Below, in pieces: positions 26,601 to 34,923 of a stretch of 64,000 nucleotides of DNA. The notes below the pieces were generated by a model. It did no database searches. It was given only the letters and a program-made list of their open reading frames with translations, and was not told where the DNA came from. The DNA comes from Marinobacter alexandrii (GTDB lineage Bacteria > Bacteroidota > Bacteroidia > Cytophagales > Cyclobacteriaceae), in NCBI GenBank assembly GCA_039984955.1, contig JBDWTN010000007.1, forward strand, positions 2,364,501 to 2,428,500. The letters are read 5' to 3'. Made by a program: the position numbers and the translations under genes. The first letter of the stretch is position 1, and each line of letters starts with the position of its first letter.

Positions 26601-27049
26601 GTTACGTATGGATTATCTAAATCTACCCAATATCCCATCTGTCGTGTTAGATCATCCCACTCACCTTTAAATTTCATCACAGCCTCACGGCATTTCGCAT
26701 TGTATTCTTCCACGGAAATCTTCTTCCCAATATCGTCCTTGGTAATACCGAGTTGTTTTTCAACTTGAAGCTCTACAGGAAGACCGTGAGTATCCCAGCC
26801 GCCCTTTCGTTTTACTTGATATCCTTGAAGGGTCTTATATCTGCAAAAAATATCCTTTACTGTACGAGCCATCACATGGTGAATTCCTGGTGTCCCATTT
26901 GCGGATGGAGGTCCTTCGTAAAAAGTAAAGGTATCCTTGCCTTCACGAGTGCTTACAGATTGATCGAAAATGCTGCTATCCTCCCAAAACTGGAGGATAT
27001 CCTTAGCAATTTCCGAATAGCTTACTTTCTTATATTCAGGATATTTCAC
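23669..27049 (-). CDS. ileS: Isoleucyl-tRNA synthetase
   Basis: 1126 residues, class Ia. The ATP-binding motif is in NGTPGIHHVMARTVKD (HIGH equivalent), followed by the CP1 editing domain with WTTTPWTLPSN, then WFDSGAMPYAQWHYP and the KMSKR loop NKMSKRLGNAINP. The length, the GIHH form and the C-terminal domain without an obvious zinc-Cys cluster put it in the eukaryote-like type 2 group, common in Bacteroidota and often linked to mupirocin tolerance (family knowledge, not tested). Second gene of the operon, 14 bp after the RND gene. Confidence 0.97.
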   Translation of the reverse strand: MKYPEYKKVSYSEIAKDILQFWEDSSIFDQSVSTREGKDTFTFYEGPPSANGTPGIHHVMARTVKDIFCRYKTLQGYQVKRKGGWDTHGLPVELQVEKQLGITKDDIGKKISVEEYNAKCREAVMKFKGEWDDLTRQMGYWVDLDNPYVTFEKEYIESVWNLLKRLFDKDLLYKGYTVQPYSPAAGTGLSSHELNQPGTYRDVKDTSVVAQFKVKKDDRSSFLFDSDNEDVRIVAWTTTPWTLPSNCALAVGEKITYVKVKTFNQYSHQPISVVLAKDLVGKYFSDKAKEVSLTDYKEGDKLIPFEITNEFKGSDILEVRYEQLMPYVTNEELEAKAFRIIPGDFVSTEDGTGVVHTASVFGADDFRVTQQAGVPSVMVKDEKDQEVPLVDKQGRFVDEVTDFAGRFVKEEYYSDEERKDPDFKPTDVLIAIKLKEDNKAFKVEKYEHSYPHCWRTDKPVLYYPLDSWFVKTTALKDRLVELNKTINWKPESTGTGRFGNWLGNLVDWNLSRSRFWGTPLPIWVTEDRTEMKCIGSIEELQNEVHKAHEAGFMSADLPEDFDLHRPYVDDVYLVSESGQKMTRESDLIDVWFDSGAMPYAQWHYPFENDDTFQSNYPADFIAEGVDQTRGWFFTLHAIAVLLNDSVAYKNVIANGLVLDKNGNKMSKRLGNAINPFETLDQYGADPTRWYMIANANPWDNLKFDLDGIVEVQRKFFGTLTNTYSFFALYANLDNFQMDEMNVTPITDRPRFDRWIISELQILIKDVTSYYEDYEPTKAARAIQDFVNDQVSNWYVRLSRKRFWRSELNEDKKAAYETLYECLMVTAQLMSPIAPFYAEWLYKNLTDGIRDAAIKNDTPLKYESVHLSILTKSEKDVIDQSLSESMHFAQGISSLVHSLRKKEKIKVRQPLQKVLIPILKAEVRESIEAVEELILSEINVKEIEYVDDASGILVKNIKPNFRKLGQVHGPKMKAIAAVINGFAKEDISILESTGSYQIEVEGEKITLSLDDVEITSQDIPGWLVASEGALTVALDITLTNDLRKEGLSRDVVNRIQNLRKDKGLEVQDKIAISYHTSDDLLKTALVDFSEYIKTETQAVALQATEVNGAEKFDIDGIEINVQIEVAN

Positions 27050-27063
27050 AGTACCTAAAAGTT

Positions 27064-29457
27064 CTAATTAGTTTTTTTGCTTTTCTTCTTCTTGGGCTTT
27101 CCATCTTCATCTATACCTTCAGCAAGTTCTGGTATATTTTCAATTAATGGATGCTTCCCATCACGTTTTCCGCTATCAAATTGAAGTATGAGTGCAGGTA
27201 ACACAACTACGTTTGTAATCATTGCAAAAAATAGCGTGATTGATGTAAGCTTTCCAAGTGCGATGGTTCCACCAAACTCCGATAACACGAAAATGATGAA
27301 ACCGAAGAACAAGATGATAGATGTGTAAATCATACTAGACCCTGTTTCTCGAATACTCTTACTTATAGCTTTTGATACATCAAATTTCTTAGCGAAAAGC
27401 TCCTGCCTGTATTTTGCTAAAAAGTGAATGGAATCATCTACCGAAATACCAAAAACTATACTAAAGATTAATGCAGTACTTGGTTTTAGTGGTATTCCGA
27501 AGTAACCCATAATACCCGCCGTGATTAAAAGCGGAATAATGTTAGGAATGATAGAGACAATGATCATTTTCACATTCCTAAATAGCAGAGCCATGATCAA
27601 AGCAATAATGAAGAAAGCGATGAGCATGGAGGTTAGCAAATTCTCAATCAGGAATTTGTTACCCTTAATGAACATGAGCGTTGTTCCAGTCACGTTTACA
27701 TCCATTTTTGAATCTACAAAAATGGAGTCTATTTGAGGGGCAATCACACCATTGACTAGGGAGTCTAATTTACTTGATCCTATATCTGCAATTTTTAGGG
27801 AAACTCGCACATACCGTCCAGTTGAATCGATAAATGATTGAGAAAGTTCCTCAGTCTCCCCTTCACTTAGGTATCGCATGATAAATGGCATATCTCTGTT
27901 TATTGGAAGAGAGTAGAATGCTTCACGCTGATTGTAATATGCTTGTCTAGCAGCTTTAGCGAAACTCACTACTGATATAGGTTGTGATATACCATCGATA
28001 GAAGAAATGAAATTTTCAAATTCATCAATCTTCCTTAGGTTTTTCAGGTTCTGAACACCTTTCTTAGTTCCTGTATCAACAATAATTTCCAGAGGCATGA
28101 CTCCACTAAAGTTCTCTTCAAAGAATCGTAGATCTTTTTTTAGTGGGCTTTTCTCTGGAATGTCATCTACCATATAGGAGACGGCCTTAATTTTTGAAAG
28201 CCCTACTGCCGATACCGCTACTACGGCAATGGTTAAAATAAATATGGCAGGACGCATGGTATGAACAGCTATGTCAATCTTTTTGATGACCCAGTCTAGC
28301 ATTTTAAACTTCAGATGCTTCAGATGTTTCTGAGATGGTGGCTTATAAAGTGAGAACACACCTGGGATCAAAATAATACTCACGATAAAGGTTGCCATGA
28401 TATTGATACCTGCCACAATACCAAACTCAACAAGCACATTGATTTGTGTAGTAGCTAAAACAAAAAATCCAACAGCTGTTGTAAGATTTGTTATAAACGT
28501 AACTACACCGATTTTTCGGATGATCCTACTCAAAGCTTTCATTTGATCACCATGCTCATTGAATTCATGATGATACCTATTTAGCATGTATACACTGTTA
28601 GGTATACCTATTACGACAATGATTGGCGGGATTAGTCCTGTGAGTAGTGTGATTTTGTAACCAAGGAGTGCGATGGTTCCCATCACCCAAATTACGACTA
28701 CTCCGATTATGATCAATGGAAAGAATACCGCTTTGAAAGATCTGAAAAACAAGAAAAGAATGATGCCTGTCACGATCAATGACAACACCAGGAACATATT
28801 GAGTTCGTCTTTAACCTTGCTTGTTGTTATTGATCTAGAATATGGAAGGCCAGCAAAGTGAACATCTATCCCGGATTCCTCTTCAAACTTTTTGCCTTGA
28901 TTTATGATGAAATCGACAAGTTGATCTCTATTTTTCGAATTGAGTATTTCTTTTCGAATAGTTATCAGTAAAAGAGTTGCTCCGTTTTCAGCATTGATTA
29001 ATTGACCACTATAAAACTTAAGACTTCTCGCTCCTGTGATTAAGCTATCTAGTGTTTTTTGATCTTGTGGGACTTCTTCGAAAATAGGCCTTAACTCGAA
29101 AGCTCTCTTTTGATTATTCTTCTCAAGTTTTTGAAGGTTTGGTAACCCTAAAACGTTTCTAATGCCCTCTTTGCCTTCTAGTCTATGAGTTAGCTCACTA
29201 AATTTTCTGAAGTTTTCTAATTGGTAAACACTACTATCTTGTATGCCAAGTGCCATAATGTTTCCATCTTCTCCAAATGTGCTTCTAAATTGTCTGAAAT
29301 AGACCATATCTGGATCTTTTTCAGGAACAATATTAGCCAAGTCATAAGACCACTTGATGTTTTGAGACTGGTATCCCATGAACACTGTTATTGCGGCCAG
29401 GATGACCATAAGTGTTACACGAAATTTAAGGATGCTATAAGCTAGTTTGGACCACAT
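27064..29457 (-). CDS. RND/MMPL-family membrane transporter
   Basis: 797 residues with two copies of a 6-helix unit: an N-terminal helix (~14-31), a large periplasmic loop (~35-210), helices ~215-370, then the same order repeated from ~405. Conserved helix-4 type segments are GIPNSVYMLNRYHHEFNEHG and GISVDDSIHFLAKYRQEL, the second with the Asp pair used for proton relay. Ends in a Lys-rich tail (KPKKKKSKK). This size and layout fit the MMPL/HAE3 group of lipid or hopanoid transporters rather than the drug pumps; substrate unknown. First gene of the ileS-lspA operon. Confidence 0.88.
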   Translation of the reverse strand: MWSKLAYSILKFRVTLMVILAAITVFMGYQSQNIKWSYDLANIVPEKDPDMVYFRQFRSTFGEDGNIMALGIQDSSVYQLENFRKFSELTHRLEGKEGIRNVLGLPNLQKLEKNNQKRAFELRPIFEEVPQDQKTLDSLITGARSLKFYSGQLINAENGATLLLITIRKEILNSKNRDQLVDFIINQGKKFEEESGIDVHFAGLPYSRSITTSKVKDELNMFLVLSLIVTGIILFLFFRSFKAVFFPLIIIGVVVIWVMGTIALLGYKITLLTGLIPPIIVVIGIPNSVYMLNRYHHEFNEHGDQMKALSRIIRKIGVVTFITNLTTAVGFFVLATTQINVLVEFGIVAGINIMATFIVSIILIPGVFSLYKPPSQKHLKHLKFKMLDWVIKKIDIAVHTMRPAIFILTIAVVAVSAVGLSKIKAVSYMVDDIPEKSPLKKDLRFFEENFSGVMPLEIIVDTGTKKGVQNLKNLRKIDEFENFISSIDGISQPISVVSFAKAARQAYYNQREAFYSLPINRDMPFIMRYLSEGETEELSQSFIDSTGRYVRVSLKIADIGSSKLDSLVNGVIAPQIDSIFVDSKMDVNVTGTTLMFIKGNKFLIENLLTSMLIAFFIIALIMALLFRNVKMIIVSIIPNIIPLLITAGIMGYFGIPLKPSTALIFSIVFGISVDDSIHFLAKYRQELFAKKFDVSKAISKSIRETGSSMIYTSIILFFGFIIFVLSEFGGTIALGKLTSITLFFAMITNVVVLPALILQFDSGKRDGKHPLIENIPELAEGIDEDGKPKKKKSKKTN

Positions 29458-29471
29458 AATAAAATAGTGCG

Positions 29472-29501
29472 CAAAGGTAATTAGATAAGGCTTAGGGGCA
29501 A
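29472..29501 (-). promoter_or_regulatory. Promoter of the RND-ileS-lspA-DUF1835 operon
   Basis: On the minus strand TTG (29501-29499), 19-bp spacer, TACCTTTG (29479-29472), an exact match to the Bacteroidota consensus, 15 bp from the ATG. The first gene of this essential operon therefore has a very short leader. Confidence 0.75.
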
Positions 29502-29590
29502 GATTTTCAAGGGTTTATGAATGATTATTACTTCTAGTAGACAAAGCAGCACTAACATCGGTTTTTTTAGAATACAAGTATCTTGCCGTC

Positions 29591-30754
29591 ATGCATAAAA
29601 ACGTGTGGATACTTACACTAGCCCAGGCATTCATGATGTGTGTAAACTCAATGAATGTTTTTGTTGGTGGGCTTATAGGGAATCAGTTAGCACCTAGTGC
29701 AAAATTAGCCACCCTTCCAGTTGCGAGTATTGTGGTTGGAACCGCTGTTTTCACCGTTCCTATTACTTTTTTAATGAAGCGCATAGGCAGAAAGAAAGCA
29801 TTCTTAATGATAGTACTTTACTCAATTGCTATAGCACTTCTTGCCTCTTATGCCATTTCAATCAAAGGATTTTATTTCTTTTCATTTTGTACTTTTCTTT
29901 TAGGAGCTACGAGTGCTTGCATTATGCAGTTTCGCTTTGCCTCCATGGAAAGTGTTTCAGCGGAGAAGATGCCTAAAGCTGCTTCATATGTATTGGTTGG
30001 TGGAATTGCCGCTGCATTTTTAGGTCCAGAAGTTGCCATATTTGGAAAGGATTTATTGGAAGTTGAATTTTCAGGATCTTTCTTGCTACTCTCTGGTTTG
30101 TTTGCGATTGGGTTATTCATTCTCGCTTTTTATGAAAACACAATTCCTAAGAAAACAATAGAGATTTCTAAACCTCGATCAATGAAGATAATTACCACTC
30201 AAAGAGTTTTTTGGGTGGCACTCTTGGGTGCTACAATTGGATATGCAGTAATGACCTTCATGATGACTGCTACACCTATTAGTATGCATGTGATGGATGG
30301 ACACTCACTTGAAAATACCAAAGTTGTCATACAAAGCCATATCGTAGCTATGTTTTTACCTTCCTTGTTTACAGGCGGATTGATTAAAAAATTTGGTGTT
30401 TCCAGAATAATGATTGCAGGGTTAGTGGCATATTTAATTTGTATTGCAATAGCATTTTCCGGTCACTTTGTTTCAAACTACTGGGTTGCGCTTATTCTTC
30501 TTGGGCTTGGATGGAACTTCCTTTTTGTTAGCGGAACTGCTCTTTTGCCACAGTCATATCGAGAGAGTGAACGATTTAAAGTTCAGGCATTCAATGAATT
30601 TTTTCTATTTACATCTCAAGCGCTTGCATCACTTTCTGCGGGATGGGTAGTCTTCACTTTTGGGTGGGAATCACTATTGGCAATTACAATCCCTTTCATT
30701 TTACTACAGATGCTGATTATTGCTATTTGGAATAGAAGTAAAAAGAGAATCTAG
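29591..30754 (+). CDS. MFS transporter
   Basis: 387 residues, about twelve transmembrane helices. The loop 2-3 signature is seen as MKRIGRKKAFLMIVL, and the central loop is basic (ENTIPKKTIEISKPRS). Substrate cannot be told from sequence; the overall look (short, 12 helices, RxGRK motif) is like general drug or sugar-phosphate exporters. Divergent from the RND operon and transcribed alone. Starts near a TATCTTG element that only partly fits the -7 consensus. Confidence 0.88.
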   Translation: MHKNVWILTLAQAFMMCVNSMNVFVGGLIGNQLAPSAKLATLPVASIVVGTAVFTVPITFLMKRIGRKKAFLMIVLYSIAIALLASYAISIKGFYFFSFCTFLLGATSACIMQFRFASMESVSAEKMPKAASYVLVGGIAAAFLGPEVAIFGKDLLEVEFSGSFLLLSGLFAIGLFILAFYENTIPKKTIEISKPRSMKIITTQRVFWVALLGATIGYAVMTFMMTATPISMHVMDGHSLENTKVVIQSHIVAMFLPSLFTGGLIKKFGVSRIMIAGLVAYLICIAIAFSGHFVSNYWVALILLGLGWNFLFVSGTALLPQSYRESERFKVQAFNEFFLFTSQALASLSAGWVVFTFGWESLLAITIPFILLQMLIIAIWNRSKKRI

Positions 30755-30846
30755 TTTCGCTTTTGACAATGACCATTGCCGCTCAATTATGAAAAGGAAA
30801 TAGCAGAAGACTGTTTAATTTTAAACTAATTCAAAAAATTACAGCT

Positions 30847-31212
30847 ATGCCTAAAATCAGAATCAAATCCGTTCAATGCACTACTCCAGATGAAATAGAT
30901 AAAGATGAGATGTACTTGAAAATGGATGGCCACAAAATTTGGCCCGAGGGTGAACGTTATCACCGAGTTGATACAGGAGATGTAGAGCACATAAACATGG
31001 ACTTTGAAGTCTCGGAGGGTTGGAATGAAATTGAATTGTGGGATTACGATTTTGTCACCTTGAATGATAAACTTGGTGTATTCAAGTTTAAAGTGGATGA
31101 TGAGTACGGAAAATATTCTACCTCAATGACTCTGCTTGAAAGAGATAGCACAGCCAGTTACATGCTTTTTTGGGAAATCTTAGATAAAGAAGGCAAGTCA
31201 GTTGACGATTAA
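30847..31212 (+). CDS. Small C2-like beta-sandwich protein (unknown role)
   Basis: 121 residues, no signal peptide. I do not know a named family. The segment EIELWDYDFVTLNDKLGVFKFKV closely follows the calcium loop of C2 domains (hydrophobic strand, D-x-D, five residues, N-D, small residue, G), and an earlier Asp cluster (DEIDKDEMY) could form the other loop. Strands are separated by charged turns. By inference a calcium or membrane-binding module. Its stop codon shares the bases TTAA with the stop of the convergent dgt gene, so both genes end on the same four base pairs. Confidence 0.6.
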   Translation: MPKIRIKSVQCTTPDEIDKDEMYLKMDGHKIWPEGERYHRVDTGDVEHINMDFEVSEGWNEIELWDYDFVTLNDKLGVFKFKVDDEYGKYSTSMTLLERDSTASYMLFWEILDKEGKSVDD

Positions 31213-32540
31213 ACGGGAAGGCGATAGCCTTTAATCGTTTTGTATAACCTCACCGCATGCGAATCTGTAAGTCCGCTAATAAAATCTATAACGATCTGAA
31301 GTGCCTCATAAGCGGATTCAACTACATCTAATTGAACTTCATACTCCTCGGGGAGTAACCTTAATACTGATTTATGTTTTGGTAATGGGGAGTCAAAATA
31401 GTTGGAATATACAGCTGTAGCAAATGTTTCAATCAGGTTATCAATCACTTCATACCCACCAGCCTCTTTTTCCAACACAAGCTTAGAACGATAGATCTTG
31501 TCAATTGAAAGATTAATTATTTTCTTCATTGCGGACGCGGATGGGATCAAACTCGTTAAATCTTGATCAAAAGACCCGTCTAACATCGCTTCTTCATTTT
31601 GTATAAATGCTTCAGAACATTCCTGTATTAACTGGCCAATGGCCATTGCTCTTAAGGTACCTAAGCGTTCATTCTGTGAAGGAATCTTTTGTACTTTCTC
31701 CTCAGAGTAATTTTCCCCGATTATTTCCGCTAATAAATTTTTTACTGTTTCGAAAGACACTAAACCAAGTCTGCAACCATCCTCAAGGTCAATAATGTGA
31801 TAGCAAATATCATCTGCAGCCTCCACCAGAAAAGCCAAAGGATGTCTGCACCACTTATTTTCTGCTAATTTGACCAAGCCCATCTCAATGGCCATTTCTT
31901 CAAATAGATCAGCATTGCATTGATAGTACCCGAATTTTTTCTGGCTTTTACGCCCCTTTTCTTTTTCGCAAGAAGAAGAAAGCGGGTATTTTGTAAAAGC
32001 ACCTAAAGTGGCATAGGTAAGTTTTAAACCACCATTGCCTTTCCCATTCAGAATTCTCAATCCTTGAGCATTCCCTTCAAAGGTCGTGAGATCTCTCCAT
32101 TCAGAATTTGTGACTTTGTTTTTAAAGAAGAGCCCTTTCTCATTGGTCAGAAAGAAAGAAGAAATACTGTCTTCTCCAGAGTGACCAAAAGGAGGATTAC
32201 CTAAGTCATGGGCTAGGCATGCAGCCCCGACTATTCCCCCAAAATCATGGATACTATATCCTTCGCTTTTGAGCTCGGAATATTTTTCTAGCAAAAAAGT
32301 GCCAGCATTTTTAGCTAGCGAACGACCTACTACTGAAACTTCTAAACTGTGGGTGAGACGCGTGTGAACAAAATCATCTTCAGGTAAGGGGAAAACTTGC
32401 GTTTTGTCTTGTAGTTTCCTAAATGGATGCGAAAAGATTATTCTATCGAAATCTTGTTCGAATCGACTTCTGGTTTGATCGTGAGAAATATTTGTGGTTT
32501 CTCCTGGACGTTTATGAGAAAGTAATTGAAGCCAATTCAT
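31209..32540 (-). CDS. dgt: dGTP triphosphohydrolase
   Basis: Hydrolyses dGTP to deoxyguanosine and tripolyphosphate, affecting dNTP pools and sometimes phage defence. 443 residues, HD superfamily. HD motifs are visible: His in VHTRLTHSLEV, HD in ACLAHDLGNPPFGHSGE, and a distal Asp in EAADDICYHIIDLEDG. The N-terminal RSRFEQDFDRIIFSHPFRKLQDK is standard for the Bacteroidota Dgt. Third gene of the glyS-mtfA-dgt operon, 9 bp after mtfA. Confidence 0.93.
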   Translation of the reverse strand: MNWLQLLSHKRPGETTNISHDQTRSRFEQDFDRIIFSHPFRKLQDKTQVFPLPEDDFVHTRLTHSLEVSVVGRSLAKNAGTFLLEKYSELKSEGYSIHDFGGIVGAACLAHDLGNPPFGHSGEDSISSFFLTNEKGLFFKNKVTNSEWRDLTTFEGNAQGLRILNGKGNGGLKLTYATLGAFTKYPLSSSCEKEKGRKSQKKFGYYQCNADLFEEMAIEMGLVKLAENKWCRHPLAFLVEAADDICYHIIDLEDGCRLGLVSFETVKNLLAEIIGENYSEEKVQKIPSQNERLGTLRAMAIGQLIQECSEAFIQNEEAMLDGSFDQDLTSLIPSASAMKKIINLSIDKIYRSKLVLEKEAGGYEVIDNLIETFATAVYSNYFDSPLPKHKSVLRLLPEEYEVQLDVVESAYEALQIVIDFISGLTDSHAVRLYKTIKGYRLPV

Positions 32541-32549
32541 GGGTAAAAA

Positions 32550-33317
32550 TTAAGTTTTTTCCAGTAATACCGGGTCTTGTTTAAGAAGTTGGCAAAGCGT
32601 TTGGTAGGTTAATGGGTGTCGATCTTTGAATTCTAAAGGCCGCTCGAAGAAGTTCTCGACGGCCACAGCAAAAAATTCTTCGTTGTTAGCGCTACCATAT
32701 TTTCTAAAAAATTCTTCCGTTCCATTTTTGATTTCTTGCATTGTATGTTGTGCATGCACTTCCCATTTCTCTAATATTTTATGATCAAGAAAATCATATT
32801 CGTCGTTCATAATCCTGTTTTCCAATCTTAATGCATGAGCCATTTCATGAAGCCCAAGGTTTCGTCCATCAGATTTCAGATATCCTTCTACAAAATACTT
32901 CCATGAAAGCACAATGGTTTTTGCTTTAGGATTAACCTCACCCTTGTGATGTTGCTGATTTGCCTGACTGAAAAATGTGTTAGGGAATACCAAAATGTAT
33001 CGAAACCAGCGAAGGCGAATCTTTGGAAATCCAAAAGTGAGCTGAATTGCGGAAGCTGAAATTAGCACTTTCATCTCCCATACAACTTGTTCCATTTCTC
33101 GCGGAATGAACTTTTTAGAGCTTATAAAAAGAGCCACTCGTCTTTCAAACATTTGTTTTGACTGAGGCGGGAGTTTTTGATAGAATTGAAAATTTTTAGC
33201 AAGAAATGCTTTGTGTTTGGCACTCAAGAAAAAGGCCGGAAATAGACTTCCAGTCTGATGAAAGCGTACAACCCATCTGGCAATAAATGGAATCAACAAT
33301 ATGAGTAAATACTGCAA
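32550..33317 (-). CDS. MtfA-like zinc metallopeptidase
   Basis: 255 residues. The HExxH motif is HEMAH in NLGLHEMAHALRLEN, and the downstream Glu ligand is probably in NNEEFFAVAVENFFERP, giving the M90 (MtfA) pattern. E. coli MtfA is a cytosolic aminopeptidase linked to the repressor Mlc; no Mlc is seen here, so only the peptidase part is inferred. The N-terminal helix (YLLILLIPFIARWVV) may anchor it in the membrane, a difference from MtfA itself. Starts 1 bp after glyS and is followed by dgt. Confidence 0.87.
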   Translation of the reverse strand: MQYLLILLIPFIARWVVRFHQTGSLFPAFFLSAKHKAFLAKNFQFYQKLPPQSKQMFERRVALFISSKKFIPREMEQVVWEMKVLISASAIQLTFGFPKIRLRWFRYILVFPNTFFSQANQQHHKGEVNPKAKTIVLSWKYFVEGYLKSDGRNLGLHEMAHALRLENRIMNDEYDFLDHKILEKWEVHAQHTMQEIKNGTEEFFRKYGSANNEEFFAVAVENFFERPLEFKDRHPLTYQTLCQLLKQDPVLLEKT

Positions 33318-33318
33318 A

Positions 33319-34866
33319 TCAGACTTTTTTCAACAGATGTTTCATATCTACTTTATCGTGAATTTTTTGAATCAACTCTGCCAATGAAACTCTTTCCTGC
33401 TGCATACTATCTCTTTCACGAATGGTGACAGTATTATCTTCTAATGTTTGGTGATCGATAGTTACACAAAATGGTGTGCCTATTGCATCCTGTCTTCTGT
33501 ATCTTCTGCCGATAGCATCTTTCACATCATACTGGAATGAAAAGTCATACTTGATCTCCTCAAGAATTTCTTCGGCTTTTTCAGGAAGCCCATCTTTATT
33601 TACTAAGGGAAGTATGGCCACTTTATTTGGAGCAAGCGCTGGTGGTATTCTTAGTACGGTTCGTTCACTTCCATCTTCCAGTTTTTCTTCCGTGTAAGCC
33701 GCGGACATAATAGCAAGAAACATTCTATCTAAGCCAATGGAAGTTTCAACCACATATGGTACGTAACTTTCATTTGTGTTTTGATCAAAGAACTGAAGCT
33801 TTTTTCCAGAATGCTCTTCATGTGCTTTCAGATCAAAGTCAGTTCTTGAGTGAATGCCTTCCAGCTCTTTAAAGCCCATCGGAAAGTTAAATTCTATGTC
33901 TGTTGCAGCATTTGCGTAGTGAGCAAGATTGAGGTGATCGTGAAAACGATAATTGTCTTCACCAAGTCCTAGAGCTTTGTGCCAGTTAATTCGTTTTTCT
34001 TTCCAGTGTTCATACCACTTCATATCATCACCGGGCTTCACAAAAAATTGCATTTCCATCTGCTCGAATTCACGCATTCTGAAAATGAATTGGCGTGCAA
34101 TGATCTCATTTCTGAAAGCTTTTCCAATTTGAGCGATACCGAAAGGGGGTTTCACTCGAGCTGTTTTCTGAACATTGAGGTAGTTCACAAAAATGCCCTG
34201 CGCAGTTTCCGGACGTAAATAGATTTTATCTGCCCCGTCTGCTAACGACCCCATTTCGGTAGAGAACATCAAGTTGAATTGACGCACGTCAGTCCAGTTT
34301 TTAGATCCAGACACAGGATCAGCAATTTCTAGTTCCTCTATTAAAGCCTTCACATCTTGCAAATCATTAGAATTAAGAGCTTTCCCAATTCTGTCTTCAA
34401 TTGACTTGATTTTTTCTTTGTAGCCAACTACACGAGGATTCGTAGAAACGAATTGCTCTTCTTCAAAAGAATCACCGAAACGCTTAGCGGCTTTTGTTAC
34501 TTCTTTCGAGATTTTCCCTTCAACTTTAGCGATATACTCTTCGATCAATACATCCGCTCGATATCTTTTTTTAGAATCTTTGTTATCGATAAGAGGATCG
34601 TTAAAAGCATCAACATGGCCGGACGCTTTCCATGTGGTTGGGTGCATGAAGATAGCAGCATCGATACCTACAATGTTTTCATGCATACGTACCATTGCTT
34701 GCCACCAATATTGCTTGATATTGTTTTTTAATTCAGAACCGTTTGGGCCATAATCGTAAGTAGCACCAAGACCATCATAGATATCACTAGATGGATAGAC
34801 AAAACCATACTCTTTGCAGTGTGAAACAATATTTTTTAGTGATCCTCCGTCAGGTGTATTGCTCAT
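33319..34866 (-). CDS. glyQS: Glycyl-tRNA synthetase (dimeric type)
   Basis: 515 residues, class II, homodimeric alpha2 type as in Gram-positives and Bacteroidota. The start was set at the ATG 34864-34866; upstream only a TTG extends the frame. Motif 1 region is GATYDYGPNGSELKNNI. Motif 2 lies around GIAQIGKAFRNEI...IFRMREFEQMEMQFF. Motif 3 is in ETSIGLDRMFLAIM. The C-terminal anticodon-binding domain has LAPNKVAILPL and YRRQDAIGTPFCVTID. First gene of the operon glyS-mtfA-dgt. Confidence 0.97.
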   Translation of the reverse strand: MSNTPDGGSLKNIVSHCKEYGFVYPSSDIYDGLGATYDYGPNGSELKNNIKQYWWQAMVRMHENIVGIDAAIFMHPTTWKASGHVDAFNDPLIDNKDSKKRYRADVLIEEYIAKVEGKISKEVTKAAKRFGDSFEEEQFVSTNPRVVGYKEKIKSIEDRIGKALNSNDLQDVKALIEELEIADPVSGSKNWTDVRQFNLMFSTEMGSLADGADKIYLRPETAQGIFVNYLNVQKTARVKPPFGIAQIGKAFRNEIIARQFIFRMREFEQMEMQFFVKPGDDMKWYEHWKEKRINWHKALGLGEDNYRFHDHLNLAHYANAATDIEFNFPMGFKELEGIHSRTDFDLKAHEEHSGKKLQFFDQNTNESYVPYVVETSIGLDRMFLAIMSAAYTEEKLEDGSERTVLRIPPALAPNKVAILPLVNKDGLPEKAEEILEEIKYDFSFQYDVKDAIGRRYRRQDAIGTPFCVTIDHQTLEDNTVTIRERDSMQQERVSLAELIQKIHDKVDMKHLLKKV

Positions 34867-34923
34867 AGCTCGCAAAGATATGTTTACTGATTTTCTTTTG
34901 GCTTTCGAGAGATAATTTTTTGA

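Noticed and set aside
31209-32540. dgt as part of an antiphage system
   Set aside because: It is embedded in a conserved glyS-mtfA-dgt housekeeping operon without defence neighbours.
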